NCBI RefSeq assembly: GCF_037076345.1
Contig: NZ_AP024702.1
Location: 4,278,001 to 4,342,000, forward strand
Source of the DNA: Haloferula helveola
Lineage (GTDB): Bacteria > Verrucomicrobiota > Verrucomicrobiia > Verrucomicrobiales > Akkermansiaceae
Direction of reading: 5' to 3'
Length of the DNA stretch: 64,000 bases
Shown here: piece after piece, positions 9,679-19,028 of the stretch
How positions within the stretch are numbered: the stretch's first letter is position 1
Layout: the number at the start of each line of letters is the position of its first letter
Made by a program: the position numbers and the translations under genes
The notes under the pieces: model-generated
What the model was told of the DNA's origin: nothing
Database searches by the model: none
The model's input: the letters and a program-made list of their open reading frames with translations, nothing else

Positions 9679-10467
9679 ATGCGCTACGCCGAACGACTCC
9701 AAGCCCGCATCGAAGCCACCGGATCGAGGCTCTGCGTGGGAATCGATCCGCGGCCCGGCGACGACGGGATTGAAGCCGTGCCCGAATTCCTGAAGCGGTT
9801 GGTCGGCGAAACGTGGGAGCACGCCGCGGCCTTCAAGCCGAACATGGCTTACTTCGAGGCGATGGGTCTGCGCGGGATCGAGATGCTCGGAGACCTGCTC
9901 GCGGAGATGCCCGACGAGGTGCCGGTGATTCTGGACGCCAAGCGGAGCGACATCGGCGAGACCCAGAAATACTATGCCCATAGTTATTTCAGTCACTGGA
10001 AGGTCGACGCGGTGACCCTCAACCCGTTCCTCGGGTACGACTCGATCGAGCCGTTCCTCGGGTGGGAAGGGAAGGGGATCTACCTGCTCGCGGTGACCTC
10101 GAATCCGGGTTCGGCGGATTTCCAACGGCAGCAGCTGGCCGACGGAAGGTCGGTCTTTGAACTCGTGACCGCGCTCGGTGATCGGGCGAAGGAAGAGGGC
10201 CGCCAGACGGATGTCGGCTACGTGGTCGGACTGACCAACGCCTCGGGTGTGCTGGGGAAGGTGCCGGATGCTCCGCTGTTGGTGCCAGGTCTAGGTGCGC
10301 AGGGCGGCGATCTCGCTTCGTTGGCGGAGGCCGGTCGGTCGGCGCCGGATGTAATCAATGTTTCCCGCGGGATTTCTTACGCCGGCGATGATCGCAGCTT
10401 CGGCGAGCGGGCGGCGGATTGGGCGCGGAAGATTTCGGACGCATACGGCGCGCCGGCAAACGCTTGA
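9679..10467 (+). CDS. pyrF: Orotidine 5'-phosphate decarboxylase (type 2)
   Basis: Last step of de novo UMP synthesis: decarboxylation of OMP. The 262-aa protein has the type 2 (longer) ODCase pattern. It starts MRYAERLQARIEATGSRLCVGIDPRPG, has FKPNMAYFEAMG, and the catalytic DAKRSDIGET carries the Asp-Lys-Asp triad. VTLNPFLGYDSIEPFL and a C-terminal INVSRGISYAG phosphate-binding loop follow. It is followed after 15 bp by the metallo-hydrolase gene, probably in one transcript. Confidence 0.95.
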   Translation: MRYAERLQARIEATGSRLCVGIDPRPGDDGIEAVPEFLKRLVGETWEHAAAFKPNMAYFEAMGLRGIEMLGDLLAEMPDEVPVILDAKRSDIGETQKYYAHSYFSHWKVDAVTLNPFLGYDSIEPFLGWEGKGIYLLAVTSNPGSADFQRQQLADGRSVFELVTALGDRAKEEGRQTDVGYVVGLTNASGVLGKVPDAPLLVPGLGAQGGDLASLAEAGRSAPDVINVSRGISYAGDDRSFGERAADWARKISDAYGAPANA

Positions 10468-10482
10468 GAGGGGTAGGGGACG

Positions 10483-11406
10483 ATGGAGAACGAGGACATC
10501 CGGCCGAAACGGGCCAGCGCGCATTATTCCGGCATCCTGCCCCAGCGGGGATGGCCGCAGAGGAACTACAAGTTCTTCCGCCACCGCATCGTTCCCGGAA
10601 TGTTCCGCCGTCCCGACGGCCAGATGCAGGCGCCGGTGCTGAATCCGCCGCCGGAAGGATCGGTGAGGGTCACCTGGATCGGACACGCCGCATTTTTCCT
10701 GCAGTTCGCCGACCATGCGCTCATCATCGATCCCAACTGGGCCCGCTGGCACGGCATCGTCCGCCGGCGTCGCGAGCCCGGTCTGCCGATCGACATGATC
10801 CCCGAACTGGATCTGGTGCTGGTGACGCATGCGCACTTCGACCACCTGCACAAGCCCAGCCTGAAGATCCTCCAAGCGCGTGACGGGATCGTGGTTCCAC
10901 GCGGCAGCGCCTCGCTGGTGAGGCGGTTGGGATTTCCCGAGGTCCATGAGATGAAGATCTGGGAGCGGTTGGAGCTCGATGAACTCCATATTCTGCACAC
11001 CCCGAGCCACCACTGGGGCGCGCGCTACATCCACGACACCCACCGCGACTACGGCGGCTACCTGATCGAGGCGGGCGGCAAGAGCGTCTTCCACTGCGGG
11101 GACTCGGCGTGGTTCGACGGCTTTGCCGAGATCGGACGCCGCTGTCCTGGGATCGACGTCGCGCTGATGCCCATCGGTGCCTACGACGCCCCGAGTGGTC
11201 GCGACGTCCACATGAATCCGGAGGAAGCCGTTCGTGCCTTCGCCGAGATCGGGGCCAAGGTGATGATCCCGATGCACTACGACACTTTCCCGCTCGGCAA
11301 TGAGGCGCCGGGTGAGGCGGTCGACCGCCTGCTGCAGGAGGCCGACCGGCTCGGCATCAGCGAGCACGTGCTGATCCCGGAAGAGGGCGTCGGAATCGAG
11401 TGGTGA
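10483..11406 (+). CDS. Metallo-beta-lactamase-fold hydrolase, NAPE-PLD-like
   Basis: A 307-aa cytoplasmic metallo-hydrolase. The zinc motif THAHFDHLH is at residues 115-123; further ligands appear in TPSHHWGAR, HCGDSAWF (Asp) and MIPMHYDTF. The VTWIGHAAFFLQ start and the overall layout match the group containing N-acyl-phosphatidylethanolamine phospholipase D and UlaG-like lactonases. The substrate, a phospholipid or lactone, cannot be inferred from sequence alone. A purine-rich GGGGTAGGGG stretch upstream is one of the few Shine-Dalgarno-like sites in the window. Confidence 0.82.
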   Translation: MENEDIRPKRASAHYSGILPQRGWPQRNYKFFRHRIVPGMFRRPDGQMQAPVLNPPPEGSVRVTWIGHAAFFLQFADHALIIDPNWARWHGIVRRRREPGLPIDMIPELDLVLVTHAHFDHLHKPSLKILQARDGIVVPRGSASLVRRLGFPEVHEMKIWERLELDELHILHTPSHHWGARYIHDTHRDYGGYLIEAGGKSVFHCGDSAWFDGFAEIGRRCPGIDVALMPIGAYDAPSGRDVHMNPEEAVRAFAEIGAKVMIPMHYDTFPLGNEAPGEAVDRLLQEADRLGISEHVLIPEEGVGIEW

Positions 11407-11457
11407 CGATTGTTGGCTGGGACTTGCACCCGGCAAAACGCGAGTCAGCATGATGGC

Positions 11458-11784
11458 ATGCTCGCTTCGGCCCTCGAATATGCGGATCTACCCGGTGGTC
11501 TCCGGGTGCTCCTGACGGTTTTCGTCGTCCTCCTGCTGCTGGTCCTGCTCAACCAGTGGATCACCAGCCGTCGCCTGAGGCGGATCGAGCGTTTTCTTTC
11601 CCAATCGACCCCATCCGTCACGGCGGAACGGGTGCGCGAGCGGAAGGATGAGAACAAGGAGCAGAAACGGCTTTTCGAGGAGTTCCTCGATGAGGATCCG
11701 TCGCGTCGCGATCTGCCCAAAAAGGAGCAGTTCGCCGGGTTCCGGAAATGGCGCGAGGAGAAGGGTCTGAACTGGTCTAGTTGA
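11458..11784 (+). CDS. Small membrane-anchored protein with charged cytoplasmic tail
   Basis: A 108-aa protein beginning MLASALEYADLPGG. One transmembrane helix (VLLTVFVVLLLLVLLNQWI, about residues 17-35) is followed by a strongly charged tail rich in Arg, Lys and Glu. The tail ends FAGFRKWREEKGLNWSS, a motif also seen at the C-terminus of small hypothetical proteins. No catalytic motif is visible and the function is unknown. The ATG at 11458 is preferred over an upstream TTG. It lies just before the respiratory cluster but is separated from it by 204 bp. Confidence 0.65.
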   Translation: MLASALEYADLPGGLRVLLTVFVVLLLLVLLNQWITSRRLRRIERFLSQSTPSVTAERVRERKDENKEQKRLFEEFLDEDPSRRDLPKKEQFAGFRKWREEKGLNWSS

Positions 11785-11925
11785 GACCCTGTCTCAGCAG
11801 TGGAAGGTGGCTTGAAAGAATTCGATTTTTTCCACGGCTGAGGGGTTTTTCCGGTTGCCAGTCGGGGAGCGGTTTGCAACATCGGCGCCCCCCGCCGGAC
11901 CAACCTCCGACGGGGTCTTGAAAGG

Positions 11926-11947
11926 GCTTGTGAAAATTTTCACAAGC
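11926..11947. promoter_or_regulatory. Perfect 22-bp palindrome, CRP/FNR-type operator candidate upstream of actA
   Basis: A perfect palindrome whose core is TGTGA-AAATTT-TCACA, identical to the consensus half-sites and spacing of E. coli CRP sites. It ends 41 bp before the actA ATG, and no gene overlaps it. Sites of this form are bound by CRP/FNR-superfamily regulators, so it may control the whole respiratory cluster. The remaining gap (11785-11988) has no other recognisable element. No confident -10/-35 pair could be assigned. Confidence 0.6.
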
Positions 11948-11988
11948 GTCCACTTTCGCCCCCGCCGAGCACACTTTTGACGCACGTC

Positions 11989-12711
11989 ATGGCCAATTTC
12001 TTCCCGCGCTGGACCAACCTTCTCCCGTTCAAGATCGGATTCTGCGTGATCGCCCTCGGCGCGGGCGTCGTCGCCGGGTTTACCTACTACGCGACACCGA
12101 AGACGCTCGCGGTCGGCTATCAGCCGTCCCAGCCAATTCCGTTCTCGCACAAGATCCACGTCGACCAGCTCGGCCTCGATTGCCGCTACTGCCACTCGTT
12201 CGTCGATGTTTCGAACCACTCGAACGTGCCGACGTCGAACACCTGCTGGAACTGCCACCAGCACGTGCAGAAGGAGAGCCCGAAGTTGCAGCCGCTGCGC
12301 AATCGGATGGACCCCTCGCTGAAGCACCCGGACTTCGGCAAGCCGGTCGAGTGGGTGCGGATCCACAAGACGCCCGACTACGTCTACTTCAGCCACCTCG
12401 TCCACGTGAACCGGGGCATTTCCTGCCAGAGCTGCCACGGCCGGGTCGACCAGATGGAAGTCGTCTATCAGGACCAGAACCTATCGATGGGCTGGTGCCT
12501 CGAGTGCCACCGCGCTCCGGAGAAGCACCTCCGTCCTCTCGAGGAGGTCTACAACCTCAAGTATGACCCCGCCCGCTACCTCGCCAAGAAGGTCGACGGT
12601 GTCAGCAATGCCGAGCGTCTCGGAGTCAAGACGACCGAGGAACTGGGCCTGAAACTCAAGGAGATGTGGCAGATCCAGCCGCGTGAGACCTGCGCCACCT
12701 GCCACCACTGA
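11989..12711 (+). CDS. actA: Alternative complex III subunit ActA, pentahaem cytochrome c
   Basis: A 240-aa membrane-anchored multihaem cytochrome. The N-terminus MANFFPRWTNLLPFKIGFCVIALGAGVV is an anchor or uncleaved signal. Five CxxCH haem motifs are visible: CRYCH, CWNCH, CQSCH, CLECH and CATCH at the extreme C-terminus. This number and placement match ActA of alternative complex III, which carries electrons on the periplasmic side of the quinol:cytochrome c oxidoreductase. The start at the ATG (MANFF) is preferred over a TTG four codons upstream. It is the first gene of the act operon, 20 bp before actB. Confidence 0.95.
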   Translation: MANFFPRWTNLLPFKIGFCVIALGAGVVAGFTYYATPKTLAVGYQPSQPIPFSHKIHVDQLGLDCRYCHSFVDVSNHSNVPTSNTCWNCHQHVQKESPKLQPLRNRMDPSLKHPDFGKPVEWVRIHKTPDYVYFSHLVHVNRGISCQSCHGRVDQMEVVYQDQNLSMGWCLECHRAPEKHLRPLEEVYNLKYDPARYLAKKVDGVSNAERLGVKTTEELGLKLKEMWQIQPRETCATCHH

Positions 12712-12731
12712 TTTCCCACTTTCGCCGATCC

Positions 12732-15700
12732 ATGAGCAAACGCATCTGGCAACACCCCGAGGTTCCCGCCGACGAAACCACCGTCGCCTGGCGCAGCACG
12801 GGACAGCTTGAGAATACCCCGGCCTTCCGCGAGTGGCTGGAACGTGAGTTTCCCCGAGGAGCTGCCGAGATGGCGGACGACGACGACGCGCAGACGTCGC
12901 GCCGTTCCTTCCTCAAGCTGATGGGTGCGTCGACCGCTCTCGCCGGCTTCGGCATGGCGGCTTGCCGTCGCCCGGAAAGCCATATCCTTCCCTACGCCCA
13001 GGCGCCCGAGTGGGTGATCCCGGGCAAGGCGACCTACTACGCTACCAGCATGCCGCGCGCCCATGGCGCTACGCCGATGGTGGTGACGAGCTTCGAGGGT
13101 CGCCCGACCAAGCTCGCTCCGAACACCCTGCACCCGGACAACGCCGGAACGGATGCGTTCGCCCAGGCGTCGGTGCTCGATCTCTACTCGCCGTCCCGCT
13201 CGCGCTACGTGCTGAAGGGTGGCAAGGCGGCCAAGCGTGCCGATTTCGATGCCGTGATGGAAGCTCTCGCGGGCGACACCTCGGCGAAGGTCGGGTTCGT
13301 TTTCGGTCGCGATGACTCGCCGACCCGCGCGCGTCTTCGCAAGGAGATCGCGGACCGCTTCGGCTCCGCCAAGTTCTACGCTTACGAGGCCCTCGAGGGC
13401 GAAGCCCACAAGGCGGCCGGCGACGGTCAGCGCTACGTGGTCGACTTCTCGAAGGCGGACCGCATCGTTTCGCTCGACTGCGATTTCGCCGGCCTCGACC
13501 CGGTCGGTCCGGTCACTGGTTTCTTCGATCGCCGCAAGCCGGAAGGCAAAGGCTACGGCAACAAGCCGGAAGCATCCGGCATGAACCGGCTCTATGCGGT
13601 CGAAAGCGGATTCTCGCTGACCGGCGGCATGGCCGATCACCGTCTGAAAGTGAAGCCGAGCGAGCTGGTTCAGTTCGCGAAGGTCCTCGCGCAGCAGGTT
13701 GGCGCTTCGATTCAGGTGCCGGACATCAAGACTCCCGACAGCCGCATCAGCGACTGGGTCCGGGCGATGGCCGATGACCTCAAGAATGCCGATGGCAAGG
13801 TTGCGGTGGTGGCCGGCTCACGCGCCCCCGAAGTCGTCCACCATCTGGTGGCGGCGATCAACGACGCCCTGAAGAGCAGTGCCGAAGGCGGCCCGGTCAA
13901 GCTGGTCCGTACCGAGTCGACGGGTCTCGGCGACATCGAACAACTCACCAAGGACCTGACGTCCGGAGCGGTCGAGCACGTGTTGCTCCTGACTCCGTCC
14001 AACCCGGTCTACGACGCTCCCTCGGATCTCGATTTCGCTGCGGCCCTGGCGAAGGCGAAGACGAGCATCCATTTCGGTCTCCGCACCGATGCCACCGCGC
14101 ACGCCGCGACATGGCATGTTCCGGCCGCCCACTACCTTGAGGCTTGGTCGGACAGCCGCACGATCAATGGCGTGCACACGGTCGTTCAGCCGATGATCCT
14201 GCCGCTCTACGCGGACTGCATGTCGGAAATCGAAGTGCTCGCGGCATTCCTCCCGAAAGAAGAGCCGAAGGAAGGTGAGGAAGCTGCCGGTGAACCGATG
14301 CCTCCGGCCTACGTCGAGGTCCGCAAGACCTTTGCCGGACGGGCGGGCGATAGCGAAGCGGCATGGAAGAAGTTCCTGCATGACGGTTTCCTCGCGGACT
14401 CGACCTACGAGTCTGGTGAGTACGAAGCCGACACCGACCGTGCCACCGAGCTTGCCAAGTCGGCTCCCGAGCCGGCCAACGAGCAGCTTGAGATCATCTT
14501 CGCCACCGACGGCTCGATTTACGACGGCCGCTGGATCGACAACGGCTGGCTTCAGGAAGCTCCGGACCCGGTTTCGAAGATTTCGTGGGACAACGTCGCG
14601 TTGATCGCGCCGAAGACCGCCAAGCGCCTCGGCTTTTACGACGAAGTTGTGGGACTCGAGCCGAAAGGCAAGAGCTACGGGGTCGAAGGCTACTACGGTA
14701 AGAAGGGGCCCGACGACGAAGGTGAGAACCGCACGGGCCGCCTGATCCGGATCAAGGTCAAGGGCCAGGAGCAGCCGCTCGAAGTGCCGGTCCAGATCGC
14801 ATTCGGCCAAGCCGAAGATACGATCATCATTTCTCTCGGCTACGGTCAGGGCTTCAACGAGGAGGACGAACTCGGCCGTCCGGTCGACCACAAGAACCAC
14901 GTTGGCCAGGTCGGAGTGAACACAGGCTTCAACGCTTATCCGTTCCGCACCGCCGCAACCGCTTACTTCGCCATGGTGGAAGGTGCGCCGGCGGGCACCG
15001 ACATCCGCTACTCGCTCGCCGCCACCCAGGAACACCACTCGATGTATGGCCGTGCGCTTGCCCGCGAGGTCTCGACCCTCAAGGACGATCACAAGGGCGA
15101 CTTCGCGAAGCAGCTTGCCAGCGTGCAGAAGCACGGCATGGACTCGCACGCTCCGCCGAACATCTCGCTCTACAAGCCGGTCGACCGCGATGGCGAAAAG
15201 CTGATCAGCGATCCGATCCATCAGTGGGGGATGTCGATCGACCTTTCCTCCTGCATGGGCTGCAACGCCTGTCTCGTCGCCTGCCAGGCTGAGAACAACA
15301 TCCCGATCGTCGGCAAGGAGCAGCTTGCCAAGGGCCGGGAGATGCACTGGATCCGCATGGACCGCTACTTCGCGGTGCAGCCTGAGCTCGACGACCACGG
15401 CCATCCCGTGAAGGACGAGAACGGTGATCCGGTCCTCGACGAGGCCAACATGGAGATGATCCCGCAACCGGTCGCCTGCGTGCAGTGCGAGTCGGCGCCC
15501 TGCGAGACCGTCTGCCCGGTCAATGCCACGATCCACACCGAGGACGGCCTCAACTCGATGGCCTACAACCGTTGCATCGGCACCCGCTACTGCGCCAACA
15601 ACTGCCCCTACAAGGCGCGCCGCTTCAATTTCTTCGACTACAACAAGCGCAACCCGCTCGTTGCGCACAACCTCTACCGTGGTCCGCTCGGTGAGAAGCA

Positions 15701-16151
15701 GGTCGGCACCGCCGCCCACCTCCAGCGCAACCCGAACGTGTCCGTCCGGATGCGGGGGGTCATGGAGAAGTGCACCTACTGCGTGCAGCGACTCAAGGAC
15801 GCGAAGATCCGCCAGAAGCGGACCCAGAAGCAGCAGTCGCTGGCAACCGGCGACTCGACGGTGACCGAAGTCGGAACCGAGAACCTCCGGATCCCCGCGA
15901 ATTCGGTGAAGGTGGCATGCCAGGAGGCATGTCCGGCCGAGGCGATCACCTTCGGCAACCTGCTCGACTCGGATTCGACTCTCCGCAAGATCCGCGGGGA
16001 GGACAACACGCCGGTTCTCGAGCGGAACTACGACCTTCTCAACTACATCGGAACCCGTCCGCGCACCAGTTATCTGGCCCGCGTCAAGAACCCGAATGAA
16101 AAGATGCCCGGTGCCCACAACATCGGCAAGGCCACCATTCACATGCACTAA
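12732..16151 (+). CDS. actB: Alternative complex III subunit ActB, molybdopterin-oxidoreductase-like/iron-sulfur fusion
   Basis: An 1139-aa fusion. After a 56-residue leader comes a variant Tat signal RRSFLKLMGAS (57 on) and AAC at 76-78, a possible lipid-attachment Cys. Residues of about 90-790 form the molybdopterin-oxidoreductase-like domain, which in ActB homologues lacks cofactor. From about 830 on is an FeS domain with four Cys clusters: SCMGCNACLVACQ, CVQCESAPCETVCP, CIGTRYCANNCPY and EKCTYC...VACQEACP. These correspond to the three 4Fe-4S and one 3Fe-4S centres of known ActB. It transfers electrons within alternative complex III on the periplasmic face. Length and order are canonical. 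Confidence 0.95.
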   Translation: MSKRIWQHPEVPADETTVAWRSTGQLENTPAFREWLEREFPRGAAEMADDDDAQTSRRSFLKLMGASTALAGFGMAACRRPESHILPYAQAPEWVIPGKATYYATSMPRAHGATPMVVTSFEGRPTKLAPNTLHPDNAGTDAFAQASVLDLYSPSRSRYVLKGGKAAKRADFDAVMEALAGDTSAKVGFVFGRDDSPTRARLRKEIADRFGSAKFYAYEALEGEAHKAAGDGQRYVVDFSKADRIVSLDCDFAGLDPVGPVTGFFDRRKPEGKGYGNKPEASGMNRLYAVESGFSLTGGMADHRLKVKPSELVQFAKVLAQQVGASIQVPDIKTPDSRISDWVRAMADDLKNADGKVAVVAGSRAPEVVHHLVAAINDALKSSAEGGPVKLVRTESTGLGDIEQLTKDLTSGAVEHVLLLTPSNPVYDAPSDLDFAAALAKAKTSIHFGLRTDATAHAATWHVPAAHYLEAWSDSRTINGVHTVVQPMILPLYADCMSEIEVLAAFLPKEEPKEGEEAAGEPMPPAYVEVRKTFAGRAGDSEAAWKKFLHDGFLADSTYESGEYEADTDRATELAKSAPEPANEQLEIIFATDGSIYDGRWIDNGWLQEAPDPVSKISWDNVALIAPKTAKRLGFYDEVVGLEPKGKSYGVEGYYGKKGPDDEGENRTGRLIRIKVKGQEQPLEVPVQIAFGQAEDTIIISLGYGQGFNEEDELGRPVDHKNHVGQVGVNTGFNAYPFRTAATAYFAMVEGAPAGTDIRYSLAATQEHHSMYGRALAREVSTLKDDHKGDFAKQLASVQKHGMDSHAPPNISLYKPVDRDGEKLISDPIHQWGMSIDLSSCMGCNACLVACQAENNIPIVGKEQLAKGREMHWIRMDRYFAVQPELDDHGHPVKDENGDPVLDEANMEMIPQPVACVQCESAPCETVCPVNATIHTEDGLNSMAYNRCIGTRYCANNCPYKARRFNFFDYNKRNPLVAHNLYRGPLGEKQVGTAAHLQRNPNVSVRMRGVMEKCTYCVQRLKDAKIRQKRTQKQQSLATGDSTVTEVGTENLRIPANSVKVACQEACPAEAITFGNLLDSDSTLRKIRGEDNTPVLERNYDLLNYIGTRPRTSYLARVKNPNEKMPGAHNIGKATIHMH

Positions 16152-16186
16152 CTCGACTCGCGAGTTGAGAATCCCCATTCGTCAGA

Positions 16187-17677
16187 ATGTCTACCGCCTC
16201 TGAAACCAACACGACCGGCGACGCTCCGAAGCTCCCGGTCCTCAAGCGCGAGAAGCTCATCCTCAACGGGCGTTCCTACCATTGGATCACCGAGCGGATC
16301 TGCGGCGTCCTCGAGAACCGTCAGCCGTTCCTCTGGTGGCTTCTGTTCCTGCCCAGCGCGCTGATCGCCGCCATCGGTGTCGGCGGCGGACTGTTCCACC
16401 TCGTTTCGACCGGTGTCGGCGTGTGGGGGAACACCAACCGCGTGATGTGGGGCTGGCCGATCGTGAACTTCGTTTTCTGGATCGGTATCGGCCACGCCGG
16501 AACGCTGATCTCGGCGATTCTCTTCCTGACCCGCCAGAACTGGCGGACGTCGATCAACCGCGCCGCGGAGGCGATGACGATCTTCGCGGTGATGTGCGCG
16601 GGCATCTTCCCCGCCTTCCACGTCGGCCGCGTCTGGATGGCGTGGTTCCTCGCTCCGATCCCGAACGCCAACGGCATCTGGCAGAACTTCAAGTCGCCGT
16701 TGCTTTGGGACGTGTTCGCGGTCTCGACCTACTTCACGATCTCCCTGATCTTCTGGTATCTCGGGATGGTTCCGGATCTCGCGACCATCCGCGACCGCTG
16801 CAAGCCCGGCCTGCGCAAGCTGCTCTACGGCATCTTCTCGCTCGGCTGGCGCGGCGGAAACCGCCAGTGGAGCCACTACGAAATGGCCTACCTGCTCCTC
16901 GCCGCGCTCTCGACGCCGCTGGTGCTTTCGGTCCACTCGGTCGTTTCGTTCGACTTCGCCACCTCGGTTGTCCCCGGCTGGCACACCACCATTTTCCCGC
17001 CGTACTTCGTCGCGGGCGCCATCTTCGGCGGCTTCGCGATGGTGCTCACCATCATGATCCCGGCACGCTTCATCTACGGTCTGCAGGATCTGATCACGAT
17101 GAAGCACATCGACAACATGGCGAAGATCATCCTGCTGACAGGCACGATCGTCGGCTACGCCTACCTGATGGAGCTCTTCGTGGCGTTCTACTCGGGCGCC
17201 AAGTTCGAGATGGAGGCCTTCAAGTACCGGATCACCGGCCCCTATTCCTGGGCTTACTTCTGCATGATGTTCTGCAACGTCATCGCGCCACAGATCTTCT
17301 GGTTCAAGAGCATGCGCGAGAACCTGTGGGTCGTGATGGGCGTATCGATGCTCGTCAACATCGGGATGTGGTTCGAGCGCTTCGTGATCATCGTCACGAC
17401 CCTGGCCCGCATGTGGCTGCCGGGTGACTGGAAATACTACAATCCCAGTGGCCAGGACCAGTTGCTGTTCGTCGGCACGATCGGGATGTTCCTGACCCTG
17501 TTCCTCCTCTTCCTGCGCTTCCTGCCGTGCATCAACATCGCCGAGGTGAAGTGGACGCTGCCGGAGTCCGATCCGCACCACGACGACCACGAGGATCATC
17601 CGGACGAAGGCACGGCCGTCGAGGCCGCCTACCAGAAGGAGCTCCATTCCCCGGCTCCCGCCACCGCCGATACCTGA
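16187..17677 (+). CDS. actC: Alternative complex III subunit ActC, NrfD-like quinol-binding membrane subunit
   Basis: A 496-aa polytopic protein of the NrfD/PsrC family with about ten hydrophobic helices. A soluble N-terminus ([28 protein letters not shown]) precedes the first helix, and a His/Asp/Glu-rich C-terminal tail ([16 protein letters not shown]) ends the protein. In alternative complex III ActC is one of two homologous membrane subunits; it contacts ActB and is proposed to oxidise menaquinol. It sits 35 bp after actB. The acidic/His-rich tail could bind metal, which is inference. Confidence 0.93.
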   Translation: MSTASETNTTGDAPKLPVLKREKLILNGRSYHWITERICGVLENRQPFLWWLLFLPSALIAAIGVGGGLFHLVSTGVGVWGNTNRVMWGWPIVNFVFWIGIGHAGTLISAILFLTRQNWRTSINRAAEAMTIFAVMCAGIFPAFHVGRVWMAWFLAPIPNANGIWQNFKSPLLWDVFAVSTYFTISLIFWYLGMVPDLATIRDRCKPGLRKLLYGIFSLGWRGGNRQWSHYEMAYLLLAALSTPLVLSVHSVVSFDFATSVVPGWHTTIFPPYFVAGAIFGGFAMVLTIMIPARFIYGLQDLITMKHIDNMAKIILLTGTIVGYAYLMELFVAFYSGAKFEMEAFKYRITGPYSWAYFCMMFCNVIAPQIFWFKSMRENLWVVMGVSMLVNIGMWFERFVIIVTTLARMWLPGDWKYYNPSGQDQLLFVGTIGMFLTLFLLFLRFLPCINIAEVKWTLPESDPHHDDHEDHPDEGTAVEAAYQKELHSPAPATADT

Positions 17678-17720
17678 CCCCCATTTGGCAATTGGATTCT
17701 AACCCTTGGCAATTCTTCCA

Positions 17721-18275
17721 GTGAGTACCACCCGCAAACGAGTCTACGGCTACCTCGCCGAGTTCAAAAGCGCCTCCGCCCTCTACAAGGCCGCGGAAAA
17801 GGTCCGCGATGCCGGCTTCCGCAAGTGGGATTGCCACTCGCCGTATCCGATCCACGGACTCGACGGCGCGATGGGGCTCAAACGCTCGATCCTGCCATTC
17901 TTCGTGTTCTTCGGCGGGTGCACCGGTCTGGCGACCGGTTTCTTCCTCGCCTACATCACCCAGGTCCGCATCTACCCGACGGTCGTTCAGGCCAAGCCGG
18001 CCAACATCTTCACCGTGCCGGCCTTCTTTCCGCCGATGTTCGAGCTGACCATCCTTTTCTCGGGCTTCACGGTGCTTTTCGGCCTGCTCGCGCTGATGAA
18101 GCTGCCGCGTCTCAACCACCCGCTCTTCGCCAGCCGCCAGTTCCACCGGACGACCGACGACGCGTTCTTCATCGCGATCGAGGCCCGCGATCCGAAATTC
18201 AGCCCGGACGGCACCCGCTCGCTTCTCGAGGAGATCGGCGGTTCGAACATCGAACTCATCGAAGAAGAGGACTGA
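17721..18275 (+). CDS. actD: Alternative complex III subunit ActD (DUF3341)
   Basis: A two-helix membrane protein with the YGYLAEFKSASALYKAAEKVRDAGF N-terminal domain. GLDGAMGLKRSILPFFVFFGG begins the first helix, and a C-terminal cytoplasmic segment (TTDDAFFIAIEARDPKFS) ends it, typical of ActD. It is thought to be a structural subunit on the cytoplasmic side. GTG at 17721 is chosen (184 aa): it is preceded by the pyrimidine-rich TTCTTCCA context seen at other starts of this operon. A TTG at 17706 would add five residues. Confidence 0.9.
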   Translation: MSTTRKRVYGYLAEFKSASALYKAAEKVRDAGFRKWDCHSPYPIHGLDGAMGLKRSILPFFVFFGGCTGLATGFFLAYITQVRIYPTVVQAKPANIFTVPAFFPPMFELTILFSGFTVLFGLLALMKLPRLNHPLFASRQFHRTTDDAFFIAIEARDPKFSPDGTRSLLEEIGGSNIELIEEED

Positions 18276-18311
18276 CCCTCCGCGCTCACCTTCCAGCTCT
18301 CCGCTCCCACC

Positions 18312-19016
18312 GTGAAATACTTCTTCCTCGCCTACGCGATCATCGCCGCGCTCGTCATCGGACTGCTTCCGATGCGCGGTGAGAAGCGCGCCGAAACGCC
18401 GTTGCGCCTGTTCCCCGACATGGATGACCAGGACAAACTCAAGGCCCAGAAGCCGGATGCGTTCTTCTCGGACGGCGCCGGCGGCCGCCATCCGGTCGAC
18501 GGCACCAACCCGGTCGGATTTCTCCCCGAAGGCCAGTCGGAGCTTGGCGGTATCCCCGAATACGAATTCGGCGGCGGCACCAGCTACTACGCCACCGGCG
18601 CGATCGAGGATTATTACTCCAACGGCATGCCCGACGAACTCGGATTGGATGCCAACAACGTGGACGCCTTCCTCCGCCGCGGCGAGGAGGTCTACAACAT
18701 CAACTGCATGCCCTGCCACGGCAAGTCGGGCGACGGTCTCGGTATCACCTCGAGCTTCGGCGTCCCGGGCATCGCCAACCTGACCTTGGACAACTTCGGC
18801 CAGGCCGCCTACCCGGACGGCCGGCTGTTCGACGTGATCTCGAACGGCAAGGGCAACATGGGTGCCTACAAGCACAACATCCCGATCCGTGACCGCTGGG
18901 CGGTGGTCGCCTACGTCCGCGCGCTGCAGACCGCCCGCAAGGCTCCGCTTTCGGATCCTTCGATCAAGGCGGCATTCGATGCCGCGACCCAGAACACCGA
19001 GAGTTCGGCCCAGTAA
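18312..19016 (+). CDS. actE: Alternative complex III subunit ActE, monohaem cytochrome c
   Basis: A 234-aa cytochrome starting at GTG (VKYFFLAYAIIAALVIGLLP). The N-terminal hydrophobic segment serves as anchor or lipoprotein-like leader. One CMPCH haem motif lies at about residues 133-137 within GEEVYNINCMPCHGKSGDGLG, and a later Met (GNMGAYKHNIP) is the likely axial ligand. ActE is the electron exit subunit of the complex, passing electrons to an oxidase or a carrier. The gene lies 36 bp after actD and 12 bp before actF. Confidence 0.92.
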   Translation: MKYFFLAYAIIAALVIGLLPMRGEKRAETPLRLFPDMDDQDKLKAQKPDAFFSDGAGGRHPVDGTNPVGFLPEGQSELGGIPEYEFGGGTSYYATGAIEDYYSNGMPDELGLDANNVDAFLRRGEEVYNINCMPCHGKSGDGLGITSSFGVPGIANLTLDNFGQAAYPDGRLFDVISNGKGNMGAYKHNIPIRDRWAVVAYVRALQTARKAPLSDPSIKAAFDAATQNTESSAQ

Positions 19017-19028
19017 CACTTTTCCACC

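Noticed and set aside
17685-17714. Direct repeat TTGGCAATT, 21 bp apart start to start, before actD
   Set aside because: Two helical-turn spacing is suggestive of an operator, but it lies inside an operon between actC and actD and only two 9-nt copies exist, so chance cannot be excluded.
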